DNA of 64,000 nucleotides, from assembly GCA_027596075.1 (NCBI GenBank), contig JADGJC010000150.1, forward strand, positions 31,830 to 95,829, in the 5' to 3' direction. Positions within the stretch are counted from its first letter, which is position 1. Every line of letters begins with the position of its first letter. The translations under genes and the position numbers were made by a program. Of the stretch, positions 34,560 to 45,817 are shown piece by piece. This DNA is from Rhizophlyctis rosea. Taxonomy: Eukaryota; Chytridiomycota; Chytridiomycetes; Rhizophlyctidales; Rhizophlyctidaceae. The notes under the pieces were generated by a model, which had not been told where the DNA came from, ran no database searches, and saw only the letters and a list, made by a program, of their open reading frames with translations.

Positions 34560-36654
34560 TTAAACATCATCCTCATCCCGATCCCCACTCCCCCTCCGAT
34601 TCCGCGCATCGGTCCTGATATGGATCCGTATACCTTGCCTCGCGAAGCATTTCGAAAGGTCTGTCGAGTCTAAGGGAGCAGAATAAGATATCGGAGTTGA
34701 AAAGTCTTGCGGATCCCAACCAAAGCAAGACCAAAAAAAAAGGCATATATACCTGACATCCCCGGAAAAGTCTTTGGCGAATACACCGTAAAAATCTCAC
34801 TCTCAACACTCGCTTTCGCCGTCGAGGGTTCCGATGACAACATACTGTGCAAAATTGCCCGCCGAACAGAATCAATACCCCGAACTCCCAACTTGGAAAT
34901 TTTCCACATGCAATCACCAAAAAAAACAACACTTACCAATCGACACCGAACAACCGGAACTTTAACCGATATTGCCCACTGGTTCTCACGCTCACATCCG
35001 GGAACACGAAATACAGTCCCCGTTCACCGTTCGCGTCGTTCAGCATGTAACATGGGGACACGAGGGAACCTAAGAGGATTTGCGTGTAGGGCGAGAAGGC
35101 GTTGACGTTTGGTGTTGTGGGTGTTGCGGAGGGGGAGGGTGAGTCTGATCAAACCGGCAATCAAATTTAGTCAAAGTGGAACAGCGATATACAGTGAGTG
35201 GAACGGCAACTTACCATCAGAACTCCCACTCCCACTACTATCTCCAGAATCCGACCGTCCCAAGCCTTCATGGCTGCCATTCGTCGCACCAGCTGACCCA
35301 TTACGCTTGCCGTTGGGAACAGACGACGGTGTCGGTGCAGCAGGTGGAGATCCCGACCCGGACGACGACCGCCGATCAGACGAAGAAGCCGGAGCCGGGA
35401 TCGGAATCGGAATCGTCGACGCCATGAGTGAGAAGTGGTGAGCTTTTTCTTCTGACATGTCGCTGAAGAAGATGGAGGAGGAGAAACTGGAGGTCAATGG
35501 TCGAATCAAGGAAAAGGATTCCAATCGAAACCTGGCAACGCAAACCAGCAAGCAAAAAAAAATACTCACACAGCCCACAAACTCGCATGCGCAATCATAT
35601 ACGCCGCATCATTGAAATCAATCGGTACTTTCTCGCCTCGCTCGTTGCGCGAAATCAGCTGTAGTCTGGATATGAAGAACACAAGGTACAAGGTAAGGGA
35701 ATGGAGAAAGCCGAAGGATAGGAAAGAAACTCAATATATCAATCACGGCTCCACTCCGACTTACATGGGAGGCGGATCCAACGGTCTCCGATCCTTGATC
35801 CCAAATCCACTCATCCGCGCCTGAACAGGTTGCTGCCTCACAACCAACTCATACTGCAGATTCGGGTCCAACCCCGACGTCGGTGTAAGTTGTGGTGTTG
35901 GGATCGATATCGTGGCCGTAATGGGAGGGAGTGTAGAAGCCGGTAACGACATGGGTCGTTCCTGCGGCGATGATCGGAGAGATGATTGCGTATTGAGGAG
36001 CTTGGTTGATTGCGGTTGGGTATGCGGGGGGAAGCTTGGTGGTGTTTTTGATGGTGGTGTTGGCGGGTGAATGCCGTTCCGCGATGGAAGGGATTGGAAT
36101 CCGTCCGATGTGGTTGGTGAAACGACGGAGGTTGGTGGTAAGGCAGGTATTGGCGCGGTACTAGTAGACATATCAACGACTCCCGACATCCCAACAACAA
36201 GTTGTGCGCCCGGTCCTAACGAGACCGCGGCAGAAAGGCTGTCTATCATTTCGTCGTTGACACTGTCAATGTCTGTTAAGCCGTTCAACATTCCCGACAT
36301 AATGCCACCCTCACCCCCTCCATCCTGCATTAACCCAGACGCACCGCCCAACCGCGTGCCATTGGGCATCACGCCGTTCATGACTTCCTGTAAAGTCGTC
36401 ACCGAGCCGTAGTTGATCGCTGCGGCGACCGCGGGATTCGGTATGGGATCATGGACCATTTGTGGTGGAGCATGTGGGTATGGGTAGGGTACGGCTGTAG
36501 GGTCGATAGCATGGGGTGGTAATGATGTCGAATGTATGTAATTGGGGTGTCGGAGGGATGATGCGTGGGCGGCCAGGAGATGTGTTGGTTGCGAATATGG
36601 ATGATGTGAATTGGGATGTGCAACGGCACGCGCGTGAGGTGAAGGTGTCATCAT
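34560..36654 (-). CDS. Velvet-domain transcription factor 1 (547 aa)
   Basis: Velvet-family regulator (VosA/VelB/VeA group), DNA-binding proteins that control fungal development and secondary metabolism. Exons in transcription order: 36654-35765, 35665-35570, 35462-35215, 35144-34937, 34844-34753, 34669-34560, all in frame. A Pro/Ser/His-rich leader of about 265 residues precedes the velvet domain. The domain opens YELVVRQQPVQARMSGFG, DRRPLDPPPI and continues AAYMIAHASLWA. A Ser/Gly/Pro-rich insertion of about 90 residues then intervenes, followed by YTQILLGSLVSPCYMLND, GLYFVFPDVSVRTSGQYRLKF, FTVYSPKTFPGMS and STDLSKCFARQGIRIHIR. An insertion inside the domain is known in VelB. The start codon is a choice; an upstream exon cannot be excluded. 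Confidence 0.88.
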
Positions 36655-38693
36655 GTATATGACGATGGTTCATGCAACTACTAACGATATGTGATGCCTG
36701 AATGGATGCATGTGAGCTACGTGTAAGAGGGCGCGGCTGAAATGAAGATGGTTGATGCATACCCTTCGAGTCTCGGTGAAGGACCGTAGCGCAGGATGTT
36801 CCAGCCACCGATGTGCTATAGTCTTGTTGATGATTGCTGGATGCATAGTGGGATAACAGAAGATGACGTTAGATGGGATGCGTGTAAATCCAACAGATAT
36901 GTTAAGAGATCCACATCGTTCCCAACATAACAGCCGTCAACAAGGGTCTTCCCTATCGTCAAGTCCAAATGTATAAACTCGTCCGAGCGCGACACCCCAT
37001 ACAAACGAATTGCCCACTTCCACGACCTACTCACCAACAGGTGCAGCTATGTCCGAAAATCTGATTATCACTAACGACTGGCTTGACGCTGATGATGCGC
37101 TCTAGGCCCTACACCACAAAGAATTGATTTTCGCTCTCAAGACACGAGAGCTGCGGCGAAAAGAGTGTCGACAGTCGCGGACTGGATAGTGGGTTTCTCG
37201 TAGAGTCTCGAATAAGTCTCGACCAAAAGAACTACGGGCGAAGAAAGGGGATTGCCGGTCGTTGCCCTGTCGTTGGATTGCGGTGAATAGGATGATCAGA
37301 GGATAGACAAAGGGAAAGAGAGGTGATTGGGTGGGTGGAGGGATCGACTTGTGGTGTGGTTGTGTTGTTGTTTGGGTTGGTGCTGTTGGACGTGTTTTGA
37401 CTGTTGTGAGTGACTGTTGTGGAGGCACTTTTGGAAGGCTGATTGGGTGGTGGACCGATGATGGTGCAATTCGATTGTTTGTGGCGCGGGTTGGTGCTCT
37501 CTCTCTCCAATGCAACGAATGGATACTGAGGGCCTAACAGGTCTACATAAAGTATCAGTTGACACCCACAGCAGCAAACGGTTGTGTTGACCACACTCTG
37601 CATACTAGTATAGACGCACACTACTGTTAGTACAATCTTACCTATCTTTTTCGCTTACTACACTTTGCAAATCCGTTCACTCAATGTCTCAGTGATTCTC
37701 ATCGCCTTGGCATGATGTCCCCAAACTGACATGTCAAGTTTCGGCAGATCGGCTTATGGGTTTCAAGGATTGAATGTGGCGGTTGAATGGCAATGGGCCG
37801 ATTGCGGTTGGTGGCTTGACAAAACAAATGCTGAAAATCAACGAGCCAGCCAATCATTTCTTCCCCTGCTTCCCCTTTGTGTTTATCCTGTGTAACATGC
37901 TACGCCCCAACCCGCGGTCATGGTTTACCCTCACTCAGGGGACTGACCCCTCTTCATCTCCAAGGAACCATCACAAAATTGTAACCAGAGGTCTGGTCCA
38001 TGGTTGATACATTATCCGGGAGTTCCACAAACACTGTTCCACAAAGCCGGAATCACGTCCCAACATCATTGACATAACAGATTGCCGAATTGCGGTAGCA
38101 CAAAAGGATTCCCGTTCTAGAACATTATATGGGATAAACTCTAAAGACATAGCAATTCAGATGTTACCCGATTCTTGGATATATGAAAATGGGATACCAA
38201 ACCCAGGCACAACAGTGACGTCGCCTGTGTGGTCGGAGCTCTCGGGATCCATGGGACATGCACCTCGCCGCCCATTCGGCGCTTCGGTAGTTTGCGAATC
38301 CCCGGGACTGGTAGATCGGAAATGACTCATAACTCAGGCACTCATCACGCTGATATTAGCGCACGTGTTTGAATGGAGATAATTAAAACGAAGACCCCTG
38401 GCCACCAAAACACAAGGACCCTTCAATCTGCAGAGCAGAACGCAAGTCTTAATGCATCCTCGCTCTGCTCCTCCTGATTTTCTTTTTACCAGTATTCTTC
38501 TTGTTGGACTGACTACTAGTAGGTTCCACAAACACTCTCAAGAGAAACACTGCTTGGACGAGTAACATAGTAACAACTTCCCCAAGTGGACTCTGCTTGG
38601 TGGCAATAATGGCGTTCGAGGTGAGCAATACCCTTGTATTCAACCTCTCGGCTTTTTGAATCCCTTCACCTTTCGCTCACTTTGATCTCCGAA
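36655..38693. other. 2.0-kb intergenic region (velvet 1 and F-box gene promoters)
   Basis: Upstream flank of both divergent genes. Open frames below 140 codons on both strands lack motifs. I see nothing else that I can support. Confidence 0.5.
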
Positions 38694-40952
38694 ATGCTCT
38701 CCCTCCAGGCTCTCTCCACAGAACTCCATCTCCTCATATGCTCGCACTTGACCACTGCCGACATCCTTATGCTTGCCCAAACCTCTCGCTCATTCCGTCA
38801 ATTCGGCCGGGACAGCGGGTTCCACCAAGAACTCCGACAACCGCACACTGGACGCACAACCAGCGCATTCTTGCAGTTCTACCTACCCAAAGTCGCCAAA
38901 GCGACCTTGACGCGGCTAGACCTTTCCGGTGTTTTCTGGGTCACACAATCTGACTTGGTGCGATCGGTCAAAGTCTGCAAACAGCTTGAAACCCTGATAT
39001 TTGATCGTCGCACTATGTTCGGCCTGGCGGGCGTATTCACGCTTTTGAAGAGCTTGCTGAAATTGACGGAGCTTGCCATTTCTTTGGATATATTCTGGTC
39101 TGGCGACGCTATCCCGTAAGAGCTCCAGTTTGTACATAGCCTACAGCTGGAGGAGCAGCACCTAACTCAATCCACATCCAACAGCCCATTCGAAATCCTT
39201 GGTATCAACGAACGGAGCAAAATCCCAAAGCTGAAATCCCTGAGTCTATGCCTGGATAATAATCTGCAAGCAGATGTCTTGAGGGGCTTTTTCGTCTCCA
39301 CTACATTGATCAATGCCTCTCTGCAAACTCTGCGGCTATGGATCAAAGACGATTTCGGCCAGGCATCCTTGGAAGTTGCGAAAGCAATCAGCCGAATGCC
39401 GAAATTGACTCACTTCGAAAGTCATCAAGAGCTTGTCCACCTTCCTGCGATGAACGGTTTAACGGCATTGCATGTTGTGAGAGCTGACATCGCCCACCAA
39501 GAGTCGGGCATAAGCATGTGGAAACAGTATGCCTCCACAATCGAATCTCTTGAAGTGCCGCTGACATTTCTGAATCAACCCCATGCGGACGAATTTGTAG
39601 ACGCTTTGGCCATGATGCGGAACTTACGTGTCTTGAATTTGGACTGGGTTGTTTTGGGAGGACTGGACGACGGCCATGCTGGATATCTAGACACCATAGT
39701 CACAAATTGTCAACACCTGACCGACATTAGCATCCGCTATTGGATGAAGAATCCAACACAAGATGTCGTCGACAAGTTGTCAACACTTCCGGCACTGAAG
39801 AACGTCGACATCCGTGACAATGCCATCGATATACGCCCTTTGTTCATCAATGGGTCTTGGCCACCAACCGGAGGAGCAGCTTCCACAACCCCAGAAACAT
39901 CCAGTTTACCTACCGATGCCTTGGACCCACCATCCGTCTCATCACCAACCCCACAATGGTCAACCTACAAACTCTCAATCAACACCTCCAACCTCCAATA
40001 CCTCCTCCACCACCTTCCAAACGCCCTACCAAACCTCACAACCCTCCACATCTCAACAACAGCCAACACAACCCTCACCAACACAGATCTCACAATCCTC
40101 TCCCGCGCCGCACCAAACATCGCATCCTTCACCGTCCTCTCCCGCGACGGCGCAACAATAACCGACACCGGCCTTTCCACCGCCCTATCAACATGGTCCA
40201 AAACCCTCCACACCCTCCGTCTCCACCGTTGCCCGAAAATTCTCACCCAACCCCCTCTCCCAGCCGCGATTTCCAAATGCAAAAGATTACGACATTTGTC
40301 GTTGTCGCGTGTAGGGCCGGAAACAAGTTACACGGCATTGTATTATTTGAAGGACATTATTGCGGGGTTGGGGAGGAATACTTTTGAGGTTTTGGAGGTT
40401 GTGCATCCGAATTTTGATGTTAAGAGTGGGGTTGTGGACGCTTTGGTGGAGAAGTTTGGGGTTGTTTCTGGGGAGGGGGGTGGTGGTGATGGTGATGAAA
40501 TGGAAGTTGTGGGAAAAGGGAAAGCTCCAGCAACATTACCACCAGAAACCATCAAATCCCCCTCCTCAACCACCCTCCGCCGCATCTCCCTCCTCGGCCC
40601 CCGCACAACACTCCAAGACCCCATCCCCTCCCTAAAACGCCTTTGCTCTTCCCTTCCCTGGCTAGCGGAACTAGAGCTCTGTGTCCGCAGTACAAAGACA
40701 GAGATCAAACGCATCGAACAGGTTGTGCGACAGCGGGAATGGGAGGGACAGGGACCGAGGAAAGTTGTTGTTTGGGATAGTGGGGAGGTGGGGGTGGAGT
40801 GTCCTACTACTGTGGGGGCGAGGGGGTTGTTGGTTTATGAGGTTAGGGAGGGGGGGAGGGAGGGGGGGATGGATGTTAGGTGTGATNNNNNNNNNNTTTG
40901 TGTGTGTTTGCGTTGGCGGGGGGGGGGGTGGGTCGGGGGGTATGTTTGTTAG
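38694..40952 (+). CDS. F-box/leucine-rich-repeat protein, 3' end damaged by an assembly gap
   Basis: Exons 38694-39115 and 39185 onward join in frame (PPFEILGIN). The N-terminus MLSLQALSTELHLLICSHLTTADILMLAQTSRSFRQF is an F-box, the SKP1-binding module of SCF ubiquitin ligases. About 20 irregular LRRs follow (for example LTRLDLSGVFWVTQSDLVRS, LRVLNLDWVVLGGLDDGHA, LTTLHISTTANTTLTNTDL). LRRs would choose the substrate, which is unknown. The frame remains open across the N gap at 40887-40896 to a stop at 40952. The last 20 residues are low-complexity W/G sequence and doubtful, so the true stop may be elsewhere. Confidence 0.75.
40887..40896. other. Assembly gap in G-rich sequence
   Basis: Ten Ns between GGGGGGA-rich and GGGGGGGGGG-rich DNA near the end of the F-box gene. 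The true length is unknown. Confidence 0.95.
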
Positions 40953-41540
40953 GTGGCATCCGTTTATTTGGTGGGGGTGATGTGGGGAGAGGGTGGTGCG
41001 GGGAGGGGTGGAGAATGGGGAGGTGCGGTCTAGCTCGGAAGGAAGTTGGTTTGGGTAATTGGGTTTTTTCAGCATTGTACCCCCAAAGTCAACGACCTGT
41101 CAAATGTGAAAGACGGCATATACTTTAGCGAATAACCGGCTGGACCAAAGATCAAATAAGTGACGACCAATTTCTCTTGATATATGTATCGACTGTGACG
41201 GACGACAAGTAGCTCACCGCGTTGTGAATTGCTCCTGATGTCTTCTAACTCATATATGGAGCGAAGGATGCAACGGAAGGAATGATTAAGCTTGAAGGGG
41301 TAATACACCACACCAAAATCTAAATTCCGCGCCGTGAACTGCTGCAATGATGTTTGATTCCAAATGAATGCAAAATGGGTTTTGTATTTTACAGATATTC
41401 ATCAGCGTTTGCACATAAGCCTTCCCCCACCGTTGCCCTTTTTGGAAAGAGATGTTTACGACTACCATCATATCCACTCCATCTTCCCGAGCAGGATGTG
41501 CGTTGCGCACCCTCCAAATCTGCGAAAATTTTCAACCCAA

Positions 41541-42065
41541 TCAATAGTCGCACCGACCACAATACCCACACTCCTTATCACAAACCGTATACTCCGGTGA
41601 TTCCTCACCGCCATCCCGCCCATCATCATCAGTATTTTCCCAATGAAACTCCATCCTCCAGTAATCCCATTCATCCTCCTCCAAGACCTCCTTCAAAACT
41701 GCATCCCGGAGCAGAGCATCTTGCAATGTGTTGGCCACTTCCGTCCTGGCATCGATCCTAGTGCTGTAATTGGGATTCTGCCAGCCCACCCTCGTGAAAT
41801 CATTGAGGCGCTTGGGTAGGTTGATGGTCCTTTCTTCATTGATGTAGTCGTAGTTGGCGATGTACGAGCTGTCACTTGGCGGACGGACTGTTAGGACGTA
41901 ACTGGTGGGTTGTTCGGTTAGAATCTGGCATTGTGAGTTGGTTTGGGCAGAATTCTCCATTATGCGTTTGAGCGACGGAAGGAGGGATTGGTATGCCGCT
42001 CGGTGGTGGTCTTGCAGCTGTACATTCTTCTTTAGGTATGTTGATCTGTAATCTTCTCCGCCCAT
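41541..42065 (-). CDS. Unknown protein, paralogue A, with CGYCGRC-x-Y tail (174 aa)
   Basis: Single exon, ATG at 42063-42065. It shares with paralogue B (44517-45074) an N-terminal helix (MGGEDYRSTYLKKNVQLQDHHRAAYQSLLPSLK), a central LPKRLNDFTRVGW motif, a helix ending DALLRDAVLKEVLEE, an acidic stretch and the C-terminal CGYCGRCDY. The cysteine tail (a C at -12 or so plus CGYCGRC) could bind a metal or be modified. It is not a standard zinc finger, nor a CaaX box. There is no signal peptide and no membrane segment. I do not recognise a family. Identity to B is moderate, so the duplication is not recent. Confidence 0.7.
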   Translation of the reverse strand: MGGEDYRSTYLKKNVQLQDHHRAAYQSLLPSLKRIMENSAQTNSQCQILTEQPTSYVLTVRPPSDSSYIANYDYINEERTINLPKRLNDFTRVGWQNPNYSTRIDARTEVANTLQDALLRDAVLKEVLEEDEWDYWRMEFHWENTDDDGRDGGEESPEYTVCDKECGYCGRCDY

Positions 42066-43082
42066 AATTGTTGAAAGCGTGTGGATGTATGTGCAGTTAT
42101 GATAGAGGTGATTCGGAAGGTGCAGGTGCGGTGGTATGGGTTCAGTAAAGTGAATTGTTGTTGTTTCGATTTGCTACATGAGGCAAACGCTGAGAGGGAA
42201 TGCCGCTCAAACTGCGACACCTCGGCCCCTTAAAACTTAACACAGGTTCGTAAAACTGGTCTCAAGCAGGATATCTAACGTTGATGGACCTTCCCTGAAC
42301 ATATTTGACGGCAGACGGTTTTACACAGGTGTGCATTGAACACGTGAGAGGATAATCAGTCATATGTTGATAATGTTCCACGTGTTGTCTGGCCTGAGAC
42401 TGAATTTAACCCATATTTGCGTCATTGTTTCGTCATTCTCATGCTATGAGCTTGTTGCATATATGATGCTCAACCGCGTGTCAACGAATGAACATCTTGG
42501 ACTTGAAGCCCCACCTGCAAATGGATGGGTATATCCTGAACAAAAGCGAAGGTGTCTGGCGATGAACGAGCGAATATGACTGCGAACAACTTAAAAATGA
42601 AAGAATAAAGGTGTATGTACACGTTGATGTGGGGGTTAGAACTCGCTCTTTGCGAGTCAACATGTCCCCACTGTATCGTGTATCCAACTGATAAATAGGT
42701 TTCGCAGCCGAGACGACTTGGCTGAACGCATTTCCCGATGTACAATGTTTTATGCCCTGTGTGCAGTTGTTTGGATCATTGCACTCGTTTTGTGATGGAG
42801 ATGCTGATAAATGGGGACGAAATTGGGCTACGGCTTGTTGGCTGGGGAGTATGCAAGCCCGATCTGGCTGCTGGCTAAACCTCTCGATTCTCGATTCTCC
42901 ACAATCCAATTCTTCATCCCACACTTACCACACGATCTCAACCGTGCCCAATGCTCATCTCATTCTCACCATTCGACCTGCTCCCGCCGACCATGTTACA
43001 TGCTGACCTCACCCTCACCAAACCAACACTTCCTCCCTCCCTCAACACCACCACTCATCCCAACTTGCGGAACCAATTTTTA

Positions 43083-43390
43083 TGTAAGTATCAGTGGGCC
43101 AATGGTGCAGCGAGCAATGTAGTAGACAAAGTGCGGTCGGCGTTCCGAGATGCTCTTTTTGAGTTCATCATATCCGCCCTCTCTGGCTTCACGGCTTTTG
43201 GGGTATAATGTTGAGGTTTGCTTCGCTTCCAGCGCATGGAGCAAGATTAGTCTTGCTGTTCGTAAGTCGTCTGTGGACGTGCCGAATGCTCGTGCTAGTC
43301 ACTTTGTTGTACGCTTGCTCCTCACTATTGGTTACACCTCGTTTCATGCGTGTCCTGTTTGTGTGCATTCACTCTTTCTTCTTCTTTGTT
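43083..43390. repeat. 0.3-kb direct repeat, copy 1
   Basis: About 300 bases starting TGTAAGTATCA and ending in a CTTTCTTCTTC tract, repeated at 43529-43828 in the same orientation at an estimated 80-85 percent identity. Shared words include GAGTTCATCATATCCGCC, GGTTTGCTTCGCT, GACGTGCCGAATGCT and ACGCTTGCTCCTCAC. Weaker similarity extends about 90 bases further upstream in both copies. No terminal inverted repeats or target-site duplication were seen. Confidence 0.8.
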
Positions 43391-43528
43391 CTATTGACAG
43401 TCGCTGTTTATCAAGACCTCAGTTCTGTTCTCTTCCTCTTCCTTCCCACCGCACGACGCGAACTATATGCTCCCATCATGCACAACTCACCTTCTCACCA
43501 CCAGTCCACCAACATGCAAGTCAACTGA

Positions 43529-43828
43529 TGTAAGTATCATGATGGACCAATGGTGTAGTGAGCAACGTGGTTAGCAAGTGCAGTCGGCATTCCGAGCCGC
43601 TCTTGTTGAGTTCATCATATCCGCCCCACCTACGTTCGCGTGCCTGGGTATTAAGTTGTGGTTTGCTTCGCTCTCAGCGCAGGTGGCAGCAATGCCATTG
43701 ATAAGTCGGCTGTAGACGTGCCGAATGCTGCACTAGTCACTTGTCGTACGCTTGCTCCTCACCTATTGGTTTCATCTCGTTTCATGCGTATGATCTTTTG
43801 TGTGCATTTACATTCTTCTTTTTTTGAA
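43529..43828. repeat. 0.3-kb direct repeat, copy 2
   Basis: Diverged copy of 43083-43390 (see that entry). Small deletions relative to copy 1 destroy any common long reading frame, so the repeat is unlikely to be protein coding. Confidence 0.8.
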
Positions 43829-44516
43829 AAATACTAGCGTTAGGTATCCTCAAGACGTAACAACTATGGAATTTGTCCCCGTTTCCAAAACATATCTCGT
43901 TAAATTGTGTTCAACCCGACCTCGACTCCAAACACCCGTCCATTAACAGCCCCTCTCTCTCATTCCGGTCATGGTCTAGCCTATTGGGTCCAAATCCCAA
44001 ATGAACCAATTTTGCTCAGAAGCTGCGGTGCGCCCGCGCAACGCCAGTTAGGGCATAAGCACCCGGGCTTCTTGATCCGTTGTCCGGGGAGGCGAAACCC
44101 AATGCCGGTTCTCCGCTGGGGTGGAAGAACTCTTCCACACATTTTCACGCTTCAGTGAAACGAACAATGCCAAGGGATCGTGTGAGATGTGAAAGAGCAG
44201 AAATTATGTGGGATCAACGTTTGGTGTTTCAACAGTATCGCTGACCTTACTCTCATTGGTTGAGCATTGGTAGTTGACTCTTGCTCTGTAAATCGTTAAT
44301 AATGAACACACGCCACAGGCAAGCAATTCTGATTTGGGAGTTGGACTAAAATTCAAAGGGATTGCTTTGCAAGACCAATGTAGCATTTTGATGATTTTAC
44401 AAACTTTGCAACTAGCAAAAATCAATTCGCAAATCAGTCTAGCCTACTTGCTGGTGTTCGCAGCGACTCCAAGCTTCAAATCTCCACCCAGATGAGAACC
44501 AGCCTAGCCTGACGAC

Positions 44517-45074
44517 CTAATACATACACCGACCACAATACCCACAAACCTCCAAACTGCACGCCGTGAAATCCAAATCCCCGCCTTCATCATAACTCTC
44601 ATGCCCGTACCCACTCATATATCCAATCCCCTCATCGAGACCCTCGCCCTCATCTTCATCCATTGGCCAAGATTCCTCCGCCATCCACACCTTCTCCTCC
44701 TTCCCAGCAACCAAAACCTCCTTCAAAACCGCATTCCCATGCAAGATATCCTTCAACGCGTCCCCAATCTCCTTTTGAACTTCGGCATCGCCCAAGCTCC
44801 TACCATCCCACCGACCCTTCCAACCCAACTTCTCGAAATCATCCAGACGCTTGGGAACAAAGACAAAGACAGATCCCTCCTCTGGCGACAAGCGGATCTT
44901 CAAGATGTATCCGACAGGGGATTCGGCAAGGCTGCGTGCTGATTGGTTGTTCTGTACGAACTCTTCTATCTTCTGTTTCAAGGACGGAAGGATTGCCTCG
45001 TAGGCGGCTCGGTGGCGGTCTTGCAGCTCAACGGCGCGGTCAAAGTAGGTGTAGCGAAACTTCTCCCAGCCCAT
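44517..45074 (-). CDS. Unknown protein, paralogue B, with CGYCGRC-x-Y tail (185 aa)
   Basis: Single exon. The start MGWEKFRYTYFDRAVELQ (ATG at 45072-45074) was chosen over an upstream in-frame ATG because it aligns with the start of paralogue A. Shared blocks are RHRAAYEAILPSLK, VPKRLDDFEKLGW, DALKDILHGNAVLKEVL and the final CSLEVCGYCGRCMY. The acidic segment (MDEDEGEGLDEG) is longer than in A. The strict conservation of the C terminus while the middle diverged implies that the tail is the functional part. Function unknown. Confidence 0.72.
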   Translation of the reverse strand: MGWEKFRYTYFDRAVELQDRHRAAYEAILPSLKQKIEEFVQNNQSARSLAESPVGYILKIRLSPEEGSVFVFVPKRLDDFEKLGWKGRWDGRSLGDAEVQKEIGDALKDILHGNAVLKEVLVAGKEEKVWMAEESWPMDEDEGEGLDEGIGYMSGYGHESYDEGGDLDFTACSLEVCGYCGRCMY

Positions 45075-45817
45075 AGTATGATTATGAGTCGATGAATTGG
45101 AAGTGGTCTTCCTGTCCGAGGTGTGCTGGTGGAAAGGAATGTTTGCGTGGCAACCGTTGGCAACTATATGGGTCAATGACAGTGGAGTATGAAATTTAGG
45201 ACTTCGAACTGACTTTAGGATGACTCTGCAATCGCCCGAGGGGAAGGTTGAGCTGTTGAGTGCGTTTTACCTATTTGTACGTTTAGAGACCCAAAACACA
45301 GCACCTTGCGCCAAAGAGCACACGTAGTAAGCTGGACAAAAGCAAGACAATCAGTTGACTAAACTGTGCGGCGTCGCGGTTTTAGGTGAAAGTTGGTCGA
45401 AACCAGTCGCATATGAGACTTATGAGTGAGCAAATGACTCGTGGAAAGAGTTCTTGATCTCAGGAGGGAATCCGTTGAAACCGGTCCGAAACATGTTCAA
45501 TGGCGGCATCTTTCCCTCACCAAATTCGCGGCTGGGTACCATAGTCTCAAGTGTCTCAGCAATGATGATGTCATGAACGTCTCGTCCCAACCAATGCACA
45601 TGAGCCGGTGACGGCATGATGAGCACCAGGATTTGATGGTTCCAGACAGACTTAAGCTCCACAACAAATCACCTCCACCGCACCGCACCCTTCCTTCCAT
45701 TCCAGTGCCGGCCTTCCGACATGTATTCGTAATAATAATCGTAGCTCGTGAACTTCCAATCCTTTTATTTACCCCCAATATTTACAAACAAACAAAGCAT
45801 TACAACACCAGTTCCGC
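45075..45817. other. Intergenic, 0.74 kb, with one weak ORF
   Basis: A minus-strand frame of 80 codons (45662-45420) reads VHWLGRDVHDIIIAETLE and ends HESFAHS. It has no family match that I know and may be a remnant. Otherwise nothing is seen. Confidence 0.35.

Larger units (their letters stand above)
42066..44516. other. 2.45-kb spacer between the two paralogues
   Basis: No supportable gene. It holds the direct repeat pair listed separately. Open frames (up to 147 codons) overlap the repeat and are not conserved between its two copies. Confidence 0.5.

Noticed and set aside
43960..44060. B-box-like GGTCCAAATCCC with TCTAGCCTATTGG just upstream
   Set aside because: A- and B-like boxes nearly overlap, so no tRNA body fits between them; treated as chance.
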